A program made the position numbers and the translations under genes. A stretch of 64,000 nucleotides of DNA from QZKY01 sp963666295 (GTDB lineage: Bacteria; Pseudomonadota; Gammaproteobacteria; Burkholderiales; Burkholderiaceae_D): contig OY762707.1 of NCBI GenBank assembly GCA_963666295.1, forward strand, positions 620,001 through 684,000, in the 5' to 3' direction. Within the stretch, counting starts at the first letter, position 1; each line of letters opens with the position of its first letter. The notes beneath the pieces were generated by a model. The model was not told the DNA's origin and searched no databases. It was given only the letters and a program-made list of their open reading frames with translations. Positions 57,237 to 64,000 of this stretch are shown piece after piece.

Positions 57237-58289
57237 ATGAAAAAGTTTAGCACAGCCGCTCTTATACTTGCTCTGACCACGCTTTTTACGCCATTGCAAA
57301 CGTTTGCCGCTAGCAAGAACAAGTGCGAATTCTTGCCGAACGCACCAGACAAACATATCGTCGTGCGCGGCGATACTTTATGGGACATCTCAGGCAAATT
57401 TCTGGCAAATCCGTGGTGTTGGCCCAAAGTGTGGGGCATGAATAGCGAACAGATCAAAAACCCGCACTGGATTTATCCCGGACAAATAGTCTATTTTGAT
57501 CGCGCCACAGGACGACTAAGATTGGCAAGCACGCCGTATGATGCGCGTCTTTCACCCAAGATCCGCAGCAAGATTCTGGGTGAGGCGCCTATACCGACCA
57601 TTTCGCATGACGCCATTGGCCCGTTCCTCTCGCGTGCCTTGATCGTCAAGGAAGATGAACTGGATAAGTATCCGCGCATCATGGCGTCGCAGGAAGGTCG
57701 CGTCTACCTAAGCAAGGGCGACCGTGCCTATGTGCGCGGCGACCTCGAAAACATGACACTGTTTGAAGTTTTCCGCCCGGCGCAACCACTCAAGGATCCA
57801 GATACAAAAGAAGTGCTTGCTTACGAAGCCGCGCATCTGGGTGCCGTCAAGTTACACCGCAGGGCAGAAAAAGAAAACGAAGCACATTCATTCACTGTTA
57901 CTGAAACCGTAGAAGAAATGGGCGTTCGTGATCGACTGGTTGCCGTGCCACAGCAAACTGTCATGAATTACGTACCACACGCACCTGAAAAACCTGTGGA
58001 AGCGAAGATTGTTGCCATTTACGGTGGCGTTACGCATGCCGGTCAAAACCGTGTGGTACCCATTAATCGTGGCAGCAAGGACGGCGTTGACGTCGGGACG
58101 GTACTCAAGCTCTACCGTGCAGGAAAAACCATTGAAGACCCCACGGATAATAAAAATGAAGTCAAACTGCCTGATGAAGAGTACGGCACACTGTTCATTT
58201 TCCGTGTATTCGACAACATTTCCTACGGATTGATCATGGAAGTGCGCGATGCTGCGCATGTTGGCGACATTGCTCGGTCTCCAGAATAA
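57237..58289 (+). CDS. Secreted LysM-domain protein
   Basis: The 350-residue precursor has a signal peptide (K-K-F-S-T then a hydrophobic core, cleaved near T-F-A-A-S, residues 24-26). A single LysM at about 40-88 follows: H-I-V-V-R-G-D-T-L-W-D-I-S-G-K-F and N-P-H-W-I-Y-P-G-Q. LysM binds peptidoglycan, so the protein is probably periplasmic. The remaining 260 residues have no recognised catalytic motif. I start at ATG 57237 (GGGAG upstream). LysM proteins before dprA-smg-topB are usual in betaproteobacteria; a role in wall integrity is plausible but not shown. Confidence 0.88.
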   Translation: MKKFSTAALILALTTLFTPLQTFAASKNKCEFLPNAPDKHIVVRGDTLWDISGKFLANPWCWPKVWGMNSEQIKNPHWIYPGQIVYFDRATGRLRLASTPYDARLSPKIRSKILGEAPIPTISHDAIGPFLSRALIVKEDELDKYPRIMASQEGRVYLSKGDRAYVRGDLENMTLFEVFRPAQPLKDPDTKEVLAYEAAHLGAVKLHRRAEKENEAHSFTVTETVEEMGVRDRLVAVPQQTVMNYVPHAPEKPVEAKIVAIYGGVTHAGQNRVVPINRGSKDGVDVGTVLKLYRAGKTIEDPTDNKNEVKLPDEEYGTLFIFRVFDNISYGLIMEVRDAAHVGDIARSPE

Positions 58290-58305
58290 GAAGTCCTGAG
58301 CCCCA

Positions 58306-59412
58306 ATGCCAACGACGGATGGATTGGCCAATTGGCTGCGACTGGAGCAAATTAAAGGCGTCGGCCCAGCAACGGCACGCAAACTTCTCTCTGCTTTTGG
58401 CTTGCCGGAGAACATTTTTTCGGCAAGCTATGCGTCCTTGCAATCCGTTGTTTCCGAGAATATTACGCGCGCGATCCTGACACCTGCGAGCGAAGAGGAA
58501 CTGCGTAATATTGCGTTAACCACAGAGTGGGCTTCCCAGCCCGAGAATACCATTTTAACGCTGGCAGATTCAGCCTATCCCTCTGCGCTGCTAGACATCC
58601 CAGATCCCCCTTTACTGCTTTACATCAAAGGCAATGCAGCCTTGCTGAATGCTCCCTCCCTGGCCATTGTCGGCAGCCGCAATGCCACCACGCAGGGCTT
58701 GCGCAATGCCGAAAATTTCTCTTATGCCTTGAGTGAAACTGGCCTGACGATTGTTTCTGGTCTCGCACTCGGCATTGACACGGCAGCGCATCGAGGCGGA
58801 TTGCGTGCACAAGGAAGCAGCATCGCTGTCATTGGCACCGGCGCTGACGTTGTCTACCCGGCGCGCAATCACGCGCTTGCCCATGAAATCGCCGAGCGCG
58901 GATGCCTGGTCAGTGAATACCCACTTGGCACCCCGGCAATGGCAGCGAATTTTCCGCGCCGCAACCGCATCATTAGTGGACTTTCCCGCGGTGTGCTGGT
59001 TATAGAAGCCACCGCACAATCCGGCTCACTAATTACAGCGCGCATGGCGGGAGAACAGGGGCGCGATGTCTTTGCCATTCCTGGCTCGATCCACTCCCCC
59101 CTGTCGAAAGGTTGCCACCAACTCATCAAGCAAGGCGCAAAGCTCGTGGAATCCGCGCATGATGTCCTCGAAGAAATTCGCTGGGACAAACCAATTAGCA
59201 GCACAGGCTCAACCGCTGCACCACCCAGGGAACCAGAGGGAACGAATGTTTTGCTTGCGGCCCTCGAGTTTGAACCCGTTTCAACCGATAGCCTGTGCGA
59301 AAAAACAGGGCTAAGCGCAGCAGAATTAAGTTCACAATTACTCACACTAGAAATGGATGGTCACATTGAGAGGCTGCCGAATGGCCTGTATCAGCGCCTC
59401 GGCATGACTTGA
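58306..59412 (+). CDS. dprA: DNA processing protein DprA
   Basis: A 368-residue DprA/Smf protein that loads RecA on incoming single-stranded DNA during transformation. It has an N-terminal helix-hairpin-helix/SAM-like part (L-E-Q-I-K-G-V-G-P-A-T-A-R), the Rossmann core with G-S-R-N-A-T-x-Q-G, V-S-G-L-A-L-G-I-D-T-A-A-H and N-F-P-R-R-N-R-I-I-S-G-L-S, and a C-terminal winged helix. It begins 16 bp after the LysM gene and precedes smg. Confidence 0.96.
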   Translation: MPTTDGLANWLRLEQIKGVGPATARKLLSAFGLPENIFSASYASLQSVVSENITRAILTPASEEELRNIALTTEWASQPENTILTLADSAYPSALLDIPDPPLLLYIKGNAALLNAPSLAIVGSRNATTQGLRNAENFSYALSETGLTIVSGLALGIDTAAHRGGLRAQGSSIAVIGTGADVVYPARNHALAHEIAERGCLVSEYPLGTPAMAANFPRRNRIISGLSRGVLVIEATAQSGSLITARMAGEQGRDVFAIPGSIHSPLSKGCHQLIKQGAKLVESAHDVLEEIRWDKPISSTGSTAAPPREPEGTNVLLAALEFEPVSTDSLCEKTGLSAAELSSQLLTLEMDGHIERLPNGLYQRLGMT

Positions 59413-59505
59413 AATTTTCGCCGCACCCCATTTTTACCAAAGTCCAAACAGCCCGCAATATTCATGCAACTTGTATTGCATAGAGCATGCCTGTAGAGTA
59501 GCGCC

Positions 59506-59979
59506 ATGTTTGATGTTCTTGTTTATCTTTACGAAACTTACTATCGGCCAGACGCCTGCCCGGATCCGGACACCCTGACCAGAACGCTCACTGAGGCAGG
59601 GTTTCACCAGTCAGAAATTTCAGATGCCATTAATTGGCTTTCTGATCTGGCAGCCAGAAATTATGACCTGGCCGTTAACCACACCATTCAGAGTGCGTCT
59701 CCTTCTGCATTGCGCATTTATGCCACGCCAGAAAAAGTACATCTGGGAGTCGAAGCCATCAATTTTATACAGCAACTTGACTTTGACGGCGTGCTTGACT
59801 CGATCCAACGGGAAATTGTCATTGAGCGCGCGATGGCCGCAAAAGACTCCTCTCTTACGCTCGACAAATTACGGGTCATAGTCTTAATGGTTTTATGGAG
59901 TCAGGGAGAAGAGCCCAGCACACACAAGTTCGATGCCCTGTTTCCGACAGACGAACATGAAGGTGGCTTTTTACATTGA
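59506..59979 (+). CDS. smg: Smg family protein (DUF494)
   Basis: A 157-residue acidic protein with the DUF494/Smg pattern: M-F-D-V-L-V-Y-L-Y-E-T-Y at the start, then I-R-I-Y-type and L-G-V-E-A-I-N-F-I segments, and M-V-L-W-S-Q near the end. Its molecular role is not known. Position between dprA and a topoisomerase gene is conserved in many beta- and gammaproteobacteria. Confidence 0.9.
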   Translation: MFDVLVYLYETYYRPDACPDPDTLTRTLTEAGFHQSEISDAINWLSDLAARNYDLAVNHTIQSASPSALRIYATPEKVHLGVEAINFIQQLDFDGVLDSIQREIVIERAMAAKDSSLTLDKLRVIVLMVLWSQGEEPSTHKFDALFPTDEHEGGFLH

Positions 59980-60124
59980 AGATTCATCTGCATCAAACTT
60001 TTCTGCATATAGCCAAATGGCGGCTTGCGAATATCATGACAACACACTTATCATTGCTGTCAATTTTTGCGCCCTCTAAAATAGGCTCGCGATAACCGCT
60101 TCTTTCTCTCTGTTTTTTATAACT

Positions 60125-62686
60125 ATGTCAAAAACACTCATCATTGCCGAGAAACCCTCCGTTGCGAATGACATCGCCAAATCGCTCGGTGGCTTTACCA
60201 AGCATGATGACTATTTTGAATCTGACGACTACGTCATCTCTTCTGCAGTCGGCCATCTGCTCGAAATCAAGGTGCCGGAAAAATATGACGTCAAGCGCGG
60301 CAAATGGAGCTTCAACCATCTGCCCATGATTCCGCCACACTTTGATCTGAACCCCATCTCGAAAACAGAGGCACGCCTAAAAACGCTCAGGCGGCTTATT
60401 CGTCGCAAAGACATTGATACCATCGTTAATGCCTGCGATGCCGGGCGCGAAGGGGAACTGATTTTTCGCCTGATTGCGCAACATACCAAAGCCAAGCAAC
60501 CGATCAAGCGACTCTGGCTGCAATCAATGACACCGACTGCAATCCGCGAAGGCTTTAACCGCTTGCGCGACGATGAAGAAATGAAACCACTGGCAGACGC
60601 CGCACGTTGTCGCTCTGAAGCAGACTGGCTCATTGGCATCAATGGCACACGCGCCATGACGGCCTTCAACTCCAAAGAAGGCGGCTTTTATCTGACAACC
60701 GTAGGTCGCGTGCAAACCCCAACGCTGTCGATCGTCGTAGATCGTGAAGAAAAAATTAGAAAATTTGTTGCGCGCGATTACTGGGAAGTTCGTGCAGAGT
60801 TTATTTGTGCCGCCGGCGTGTATGAGGGGCGATGGTTTGATCCGCAATTCAAGAAAGACAATGCCGACCCGGAAAAACGGGCTGAGCGTCTGTGGAGCAA
60901 GACTGCGGCCGACACGATCACCACCGCCTGTGCTGGACAATCTGGCATTGTCAGCGAAGAGTCGCGGCCATCAACATCAATGTCGCCTGCCTTGTTTGAT
61001 CTGACCAGCCTGCAACGCGAGGCCAATTCCCGCTTCGGCTTTTCCGCCAAAAATACGCTGGCAATTGCGCAAGCCCTTTACGAGCGCCACAAAGTGCTGA
61101 CTTACCCGCGTACCGATTCGCGTCACTTGCCAGAAGACTATCTCGAAACAGTGCAACAAACACTGGAATCACTCACTGAAAGCAACAACTACCAGCCACA
61201 TGCCGCACAAATTCTGAACAAGCGCTGGCTCAAGCCCAATAAACGGGTTTTCGACAACAGCAAAGTTTCCGATCACTTTGCGATCATTCCAACCACGCAG
61301 GCGCCCAAAAATCTGTCTGAAGCCGAACAACGTCTGTATGACTTGGTGACGCGCCGTTTTCTGGCAATCTTTTTCCCGGCTGCGGAATTTCAGGTCACGA
61401 CCCGCACCACCGAAGTGGCCGGGCACCGTTTCCGAAGTGAAGGCCGCGTCATGATCAACCCTGGCTGGCTGGCGGTTTATGGCAAGGAAGCACTGGAGAA
61501 AGACAAGGACAAGGGCAGCATTCTGGTTCCGGTTGCGCAGGGCGAAAAAGTGTTGACAGAAACCATCAACATCAACGCGCTAAGCACCCGCCCACCAGCA
61601 CGATTCACAGAAGCCACCCTGCTGACCAGCATGGAGGGAGCAGGCAAACTACTCGATGATGAACTGCGCCAGGCCATGGTCGGCAAGGGACTCGGTACGC
61701 CAGCCACACGCGCAGCGATCATTGAGGGACTGCTGACCGAAAAATACCTTTTGCGAGAGGGTCGCGAACTCGTACCCACAGCCAAAGCATTCCAGTTAAT
61801 GACCTTGCTTCATGGCCTGGGGGTTGACGAACTGACGCTACCAGAACTGACCGGAGAATGGGAACACAAACTCTCCATGATGGAAAAAGGGCAGATCAGT
61901 CGCGATGAATTCATGCAAGAAATAGCGCAAATGACACAAGTTATCGTCAACCGCGCCAAAGAGTATGATGAAGACACGATTCCAGGCAACTACGCGACGC
62001 TGGAAGCGCCCTGCCCGAACTGCGGCGGTATCGTAAAAGAAAACTACCGTCGCTTTGCATGCACAAAGTGTGACTTCTCAATCAGCAAAACACCGGGTAG
62101 CCGACAGTTTGAAATTCCAGAAGTAGAAGAATTGCTTCGCAACCGCACTATTGGGCCACTACAGGGTTTCCGCTCCAAAACGGGGCGGCCTTTTGCTGCC
62201 ATTCTGAGAATCGTGCGTGACGATGAAACCAACAACCACAAACTTGAGTTCGACTTTGGTCAAACCAATGAGGATGAAGAGGGCGCTGAAGCCGTCGACT
62301 TCTCTGAAAAAACATCGCTTGGCAAATGTCCGAAGTGCGGCAGCAACGTTTACGACACCGGACTGGCCTACGTGTGCGAAAAATCGGTTGCCAAACCAAA
62401 AAGCTGCGATTTTCGAAGTGGGCGCATTATCCTGCAGCAGGAAGTCTCGCCTGAGCAAATGACCAAATTGCTCAGTGAAGGCAAGACGGACCTCTTGCCG
62501 GGCTTCGTTTCACAGCGTACGCGCCGACCATTCAAAGCCTATCTAAAGCGTGACAAAAATGGCAAGGTCGTCTTTGAATTCGAAGAGCGCAAACCTGCTG
62601 CCGGCAGCAAAGAACAAGAGGCAACAGCGAAAAAGACGACTGCACGAAAAGCTGGCACGGGCAAAAGCAAAGCTGAAAAGCCCTGA
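60125..62686 (+). CDS. topB: DNA topoisomerase III
   Basis: The 853-residue type IA topoisomerase has the TOPRIM domain (L-I-I-A-E-K-P-S-V-A then D-A-G-R-E-G-E), Y-P-R-T-D-S-R with the catalytic tyrosine, and G-L-G-T-P-A-T-R-A. The C-terminus has cysteine motifs C-P-N-C-G and C-P-K-C-G followed by a Lys/Ala-rich tail (from about 825). It decatenates DNA and resolves recombination intermediates. Downstream of smg this is normally annotated topB; topoisomerase I (topA) is the other possible reading, but the N-terminal A-K-P-S-V-A motif and 853-residue length fit topoisomerase III better. Confidence 0.93.
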   Translation: MSKTLIIAEKPSVANDIAKSLGGFTKHDDYFESDDYVISSAVGHLLEIKVPEKYDVKRGKWSFNHLPMIPPHFDLNPISKTEARLKTLRRLIRRKDIDTIVNACDAGREGELIFRLIAQHTKAKQPIKRLWLQSMTPTAIREGFNRLRDDEEMKPLADAARCRSEADWLIGINGTRAMTAFNSKEGGFYLTTVGRVQTPTLSIVVDREEKIRKFVARDYWEVRAEFICAAGVYEGRWFDPQFKKDNADPEKRAERLWSKTAADTITTACAGQSGIVSEESRPSTSMSPALFDLTSLQREANSRFGFSAKNTLAIAQALYERHKVLTYPRTDSRHLPEDYLETVQQTLESLTESNNYQPHAAQILNKRWLKPNKRVFDNSKVSDHFAIIPTTQAPKNLSEAEQRLYDLVTRRFLAIFFPAAEFQVTTRTTEVAGHRFRSEGRVMINPGWLAVYGKEALEKDKDKGSILVPVAQGEKVLTETININALSTRPPARFTEATLLTSMEGAGKLLDDELRQAMVGKGLGTPATRAAIIEGLLTEKYLLREGRELVPTAKAFQLMTLLHGLGVDELTLPELTGEWEHKLSMMEKGQISRDEFMQEIAQMTQVIVNRAKEYDEDTIPGNYATLEAPCPNCGGIVKENYRRFACTKCDFSISKTPGSRQFEIPEVEELLRNRTIGPLQGFRSKTGRPFAAILRIVRDDETNNHKLEFDFGQTNEDEEGAEAVDFSEKTSLGKCPKCGSNVYDTGLAYVCEKSVAKPKSCDFRSGRIILQQEVSPEQMTKLLSEGKTDLLPGFVSQRTRRPFKAYLKRDKNGKVVFEFEERKPAAGSKEQEATAKKTTARKAGTGKSKAEKP

Positions 62687-62705
62687 CCATTTGACATTGC
62701 CCCCC

Positions 62706-62739
62706 ACAAAAAAGCCGTGCCAACCAGCACGGCTTTTTT
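62706..62739. terminator. Bidirectional terminator between topB and the second aldo/keto reductase
   Basis: AAAGCCGTGC and GCACGGCTTT pair around a 6-nt loop with A/T runs on both sides. Confidence 0.93.
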
Positions 62740-62756
62740 GTCGCTGTCTTGGGGAT

Positions 62757-63791
62757 TCATTTATGCCCGATCACCAGATTCGGCCGATAAGGCGCTTCCA
62801 GTGCTTCCAACTCATCTGCCGACAACGTGATATTGACCGCCGACATGGCCTCCTCCAATTGCGGCAACTTGGACGCACCGACAATCGGTGCTGTTACCCC
62901 CTTGTGCAAGAGCCAGGCATAGGCCAGTTGCGCATTTGAAACCGCTTTTTCCTGCGCCATTCTGGTCAGGTTATCCACAATGGCAAAGTCTGCCTCGCGA
63001 TAGTAAAAACGCAAGGCCAGATCATCGGTCCTGGCGCGCGACGTTGCCGATTCGTTGGCATTTTCATCTTTGTCGACCATTTTACGATTACCTGCCAGAA
63101 AGCCGCGTGCCAGCGGGCTCCATGGAATCAGCGCCACGCCCTGATCCTGGCAAAGCGGAATCATTTCGCGCTCCTCTTCGCGATACAACAGGTTGTAATG
63201 ATTTTGCATCGAGACAAACTGCGTCCAGCCACGCTCTTTCGCGACTTGCTGCGCTTTGGCAAATTGCCACGCCCACATGCTGGAAGCGCCGATATAGCGC
63301 ACTTTCCCAGCCTTGACGATATCGTGCAGGGCTTCCATCGTTTCTTCGATGGACGTATTGGGATCCCAGCGGTGGATCTGATACAGATCGATATAATCCG
63401 TACCAAGCCGCTTCAACGACGCATCAACCGCGTGCATGATGTGCTTTTTCGACAAACCCTGCTCATTCGGACCGAATTTGTCCTGCGCGGTCGGCCCATC
63501 AATGCTCATGTCATCCGAAACCCCGAAAAACACCTTGGTGGCAATAACCACCTCTTCGCGCCTGGCAAACTCTTTGAGCAACTTGCCGGTGAGCACCTCG
63601 GACACCCCATTCGAATAAGTATTGGCCGTGTCAAAAAAATTAATGCCACCCTCAATCGCACGTTTGACAAATGGACGTGCAGCGTCCTCCTCCAGAACCC
63701 ACGGACGCCAAATAGTCGAACCATAGGTCATCATCCCCAAGCAAATGCGAGAGACCTTGAGGCCAGTCCGGCCAAGATTAACGTATTGCAT
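62757..63791 (-). CDS. Aldo/keto reductase (YajO/Tas-like)
   Basis: A 344-residue member of the larger aldo/keto reductase branch, starting M-Q-Y-V-N-L-G-R-T-G-L-K-V-S with AAAGGGG ahead. The tetrad is Asp in F-F-D-T-A, Tyr in N-T-Y-S-N-G, Lys in I-A-T-K-V and His in Q-I-H-R-W-D. It is unrelated in subfamily to the reductase at 54156. Its substrate is unknown, probably a small carbonyl compound. Confidence 0.92.
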   Translation of the reverse strand: MQYVNLGRTGLKVSRICLGMMTYGSTIWRPWVLEEDAARPFVKRAIEGGINFFDTANTYSNGVSEVLTGKLLKEFARREEVVIATKVFFGVSDDMSIDGPTAQDKFGPNEQGLSKKHIMHAVDASLKRLGTDYIDLYQIHRWDPNTSIEETMEALHDIVKAGKVRYIGASSMWAWQFAKAQQVAKERGWTQFVSMQNHYNLLYREEEREMIPLCQDQGVALIPWSPLARGFLAGNRKMVDKDENANESATSRARTDDLALRFYYREADFAIVDNLTRMAQEKAVSNAQLAYAWLLHKGVTAPIVGASKLPQLEEAMSAVNITLSADELEALEAPYRPNLVIGHK

Positions 63792-63921
63792 CGTACCCCT
63801 TTCAATCTGGATTATGAAACATCCGGCAAGCGAATATCATGAGTCAAAAATCGGCCGGTCAAAACAAGCTGGCTGCTTATCAATAGGCTGGAATGTGCGC
63901 CCGAAAAATGTCAGCGCACCG

Positions 63922-64000
63922 CTACCCTTTTCGGGAGTTCTTGACCGCCTCGACACCAAGCTGCTTGAGCTTGCGGTACAGATGGGTGCGCTCCAACCCC
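63922..64000 (-). CDS. NtrC-family response regulator, C-terminal fragment
   Basis: Only the last 25 codons are inside the window. They read G-L-E-R-T-H-L-Y-R-K-L-K-Q-L-G-V, the recognition part of a Fis-type helix-turn-helix that ends sigma-54-dependent activators; NtrX is the closest by memory. The stop is at 63922-63924. The activator and receiver domains lie beyond position 64000. Confidence 0.8.
   Translation of the reverse strand, partial: GLERTHLYRKLKQLGVEAVKNSRKG

Noticed and set aside
57237..58289. Calling the LysM protein a peptidoglycan hydrolase
   Set aside because: Only the binding domain is visible; no catalytic motif such as NlpC/P60 or M23 was seen.
60125..62686. Reading this gene as topoisomerase I (topA)
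   Set aside because: The N-terminal and active-site sequence and position after smg fit topoisomerase III better, though both are type IA enzymes.

Overview
The window looks like a chromosomal segment of a motile betaproteobacterium of the order Burkholderiales. The rRNA sequences, the tRNA-Tyr/Gly/Thr-tuf-tRNA-Trp-secE-nusG-rplKAJL-rpoBC order, the def-fmt / LysM-dprA-smg-topB neighbourhood and the zapB-like/zapA/6S RNA block all point there. An Oxalobacteraceae-like member is my best guess from 16S, but I could not run a comparison. Base composition is moderate and even, and I see no transposase, integrase, prophage or CRISPR array.

Layout. 1-600: a partial umuC and a complete umuD, transcribed leftward behind a near-perfect LexA (SOS) box. 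0.9-7.2 kb: cheW plus a chemoreceptor, an olsB-olsA pair (predicted ornithine lipid synthesis) and a second chemoreceptor with a periplasmic Cache domain. 7.6-11.2 kb: a small orphan ORF, then a translationally coupled ATP-grasp ligase and CocE/NonD-type serine hydrolase. 11.6-20 kb: mdaB, tRNA-His, a tetR-MFP-RND-tolC efflux operon with a palindromic operator candidate, and uppP. 20.2-34.1 kb: one long leftward expression block, tRNA-Tyr, Gly, Thr, tuf, tRNA-Trp, secE, nusG, rplK, rplA, rplJ, rplL, rpoB and rpoC, closed by a strong terminator. 34.2-36.6 kb: a third chemoreceptor carrying an extra Cache domain at its cytoplasmic C-terminus. 36.8-42.4 kb: a complete rrn operon (16S, tRNA-Ile, tRNA-Ala, 23S, 5S), also leftward. 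42.6-46.5 kb: zapB-like, zapA, 6S RNA, bioA, bioD and a ghrA-like reductase. 46.6-50.4 kb: ychJ, a cold-shock gene, clpS and clpA. 50.4-54.1 kb: an orphan membrane polyferredoxin facing a CheY-like / CheC-like / diguanylate cyclase operon. 54.2-64 kb: two aldo/keto reductases, a DUF1857 protein, fmt, def, a LysM protein, dprA, smg, topB and the 3' end of an NtrC-family regulator.

How genes work together. Most of the window is core housekeeping: transcription, translation, cell division, biotin synthesis, protein quality control and DNA processing. The accessory content is signalling: three receptors, one CheW, and a separate response regulator-CheC-GGDEF operon that may connect phosphorelay signalling to cyclic di-GMP. 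The points most worth following are the C-terminal Cache receptor, the RR/CheC/DGC operon and the coupled ATP-grasp/hydrolase pair. None of these can be declared new from sequence reading alone.
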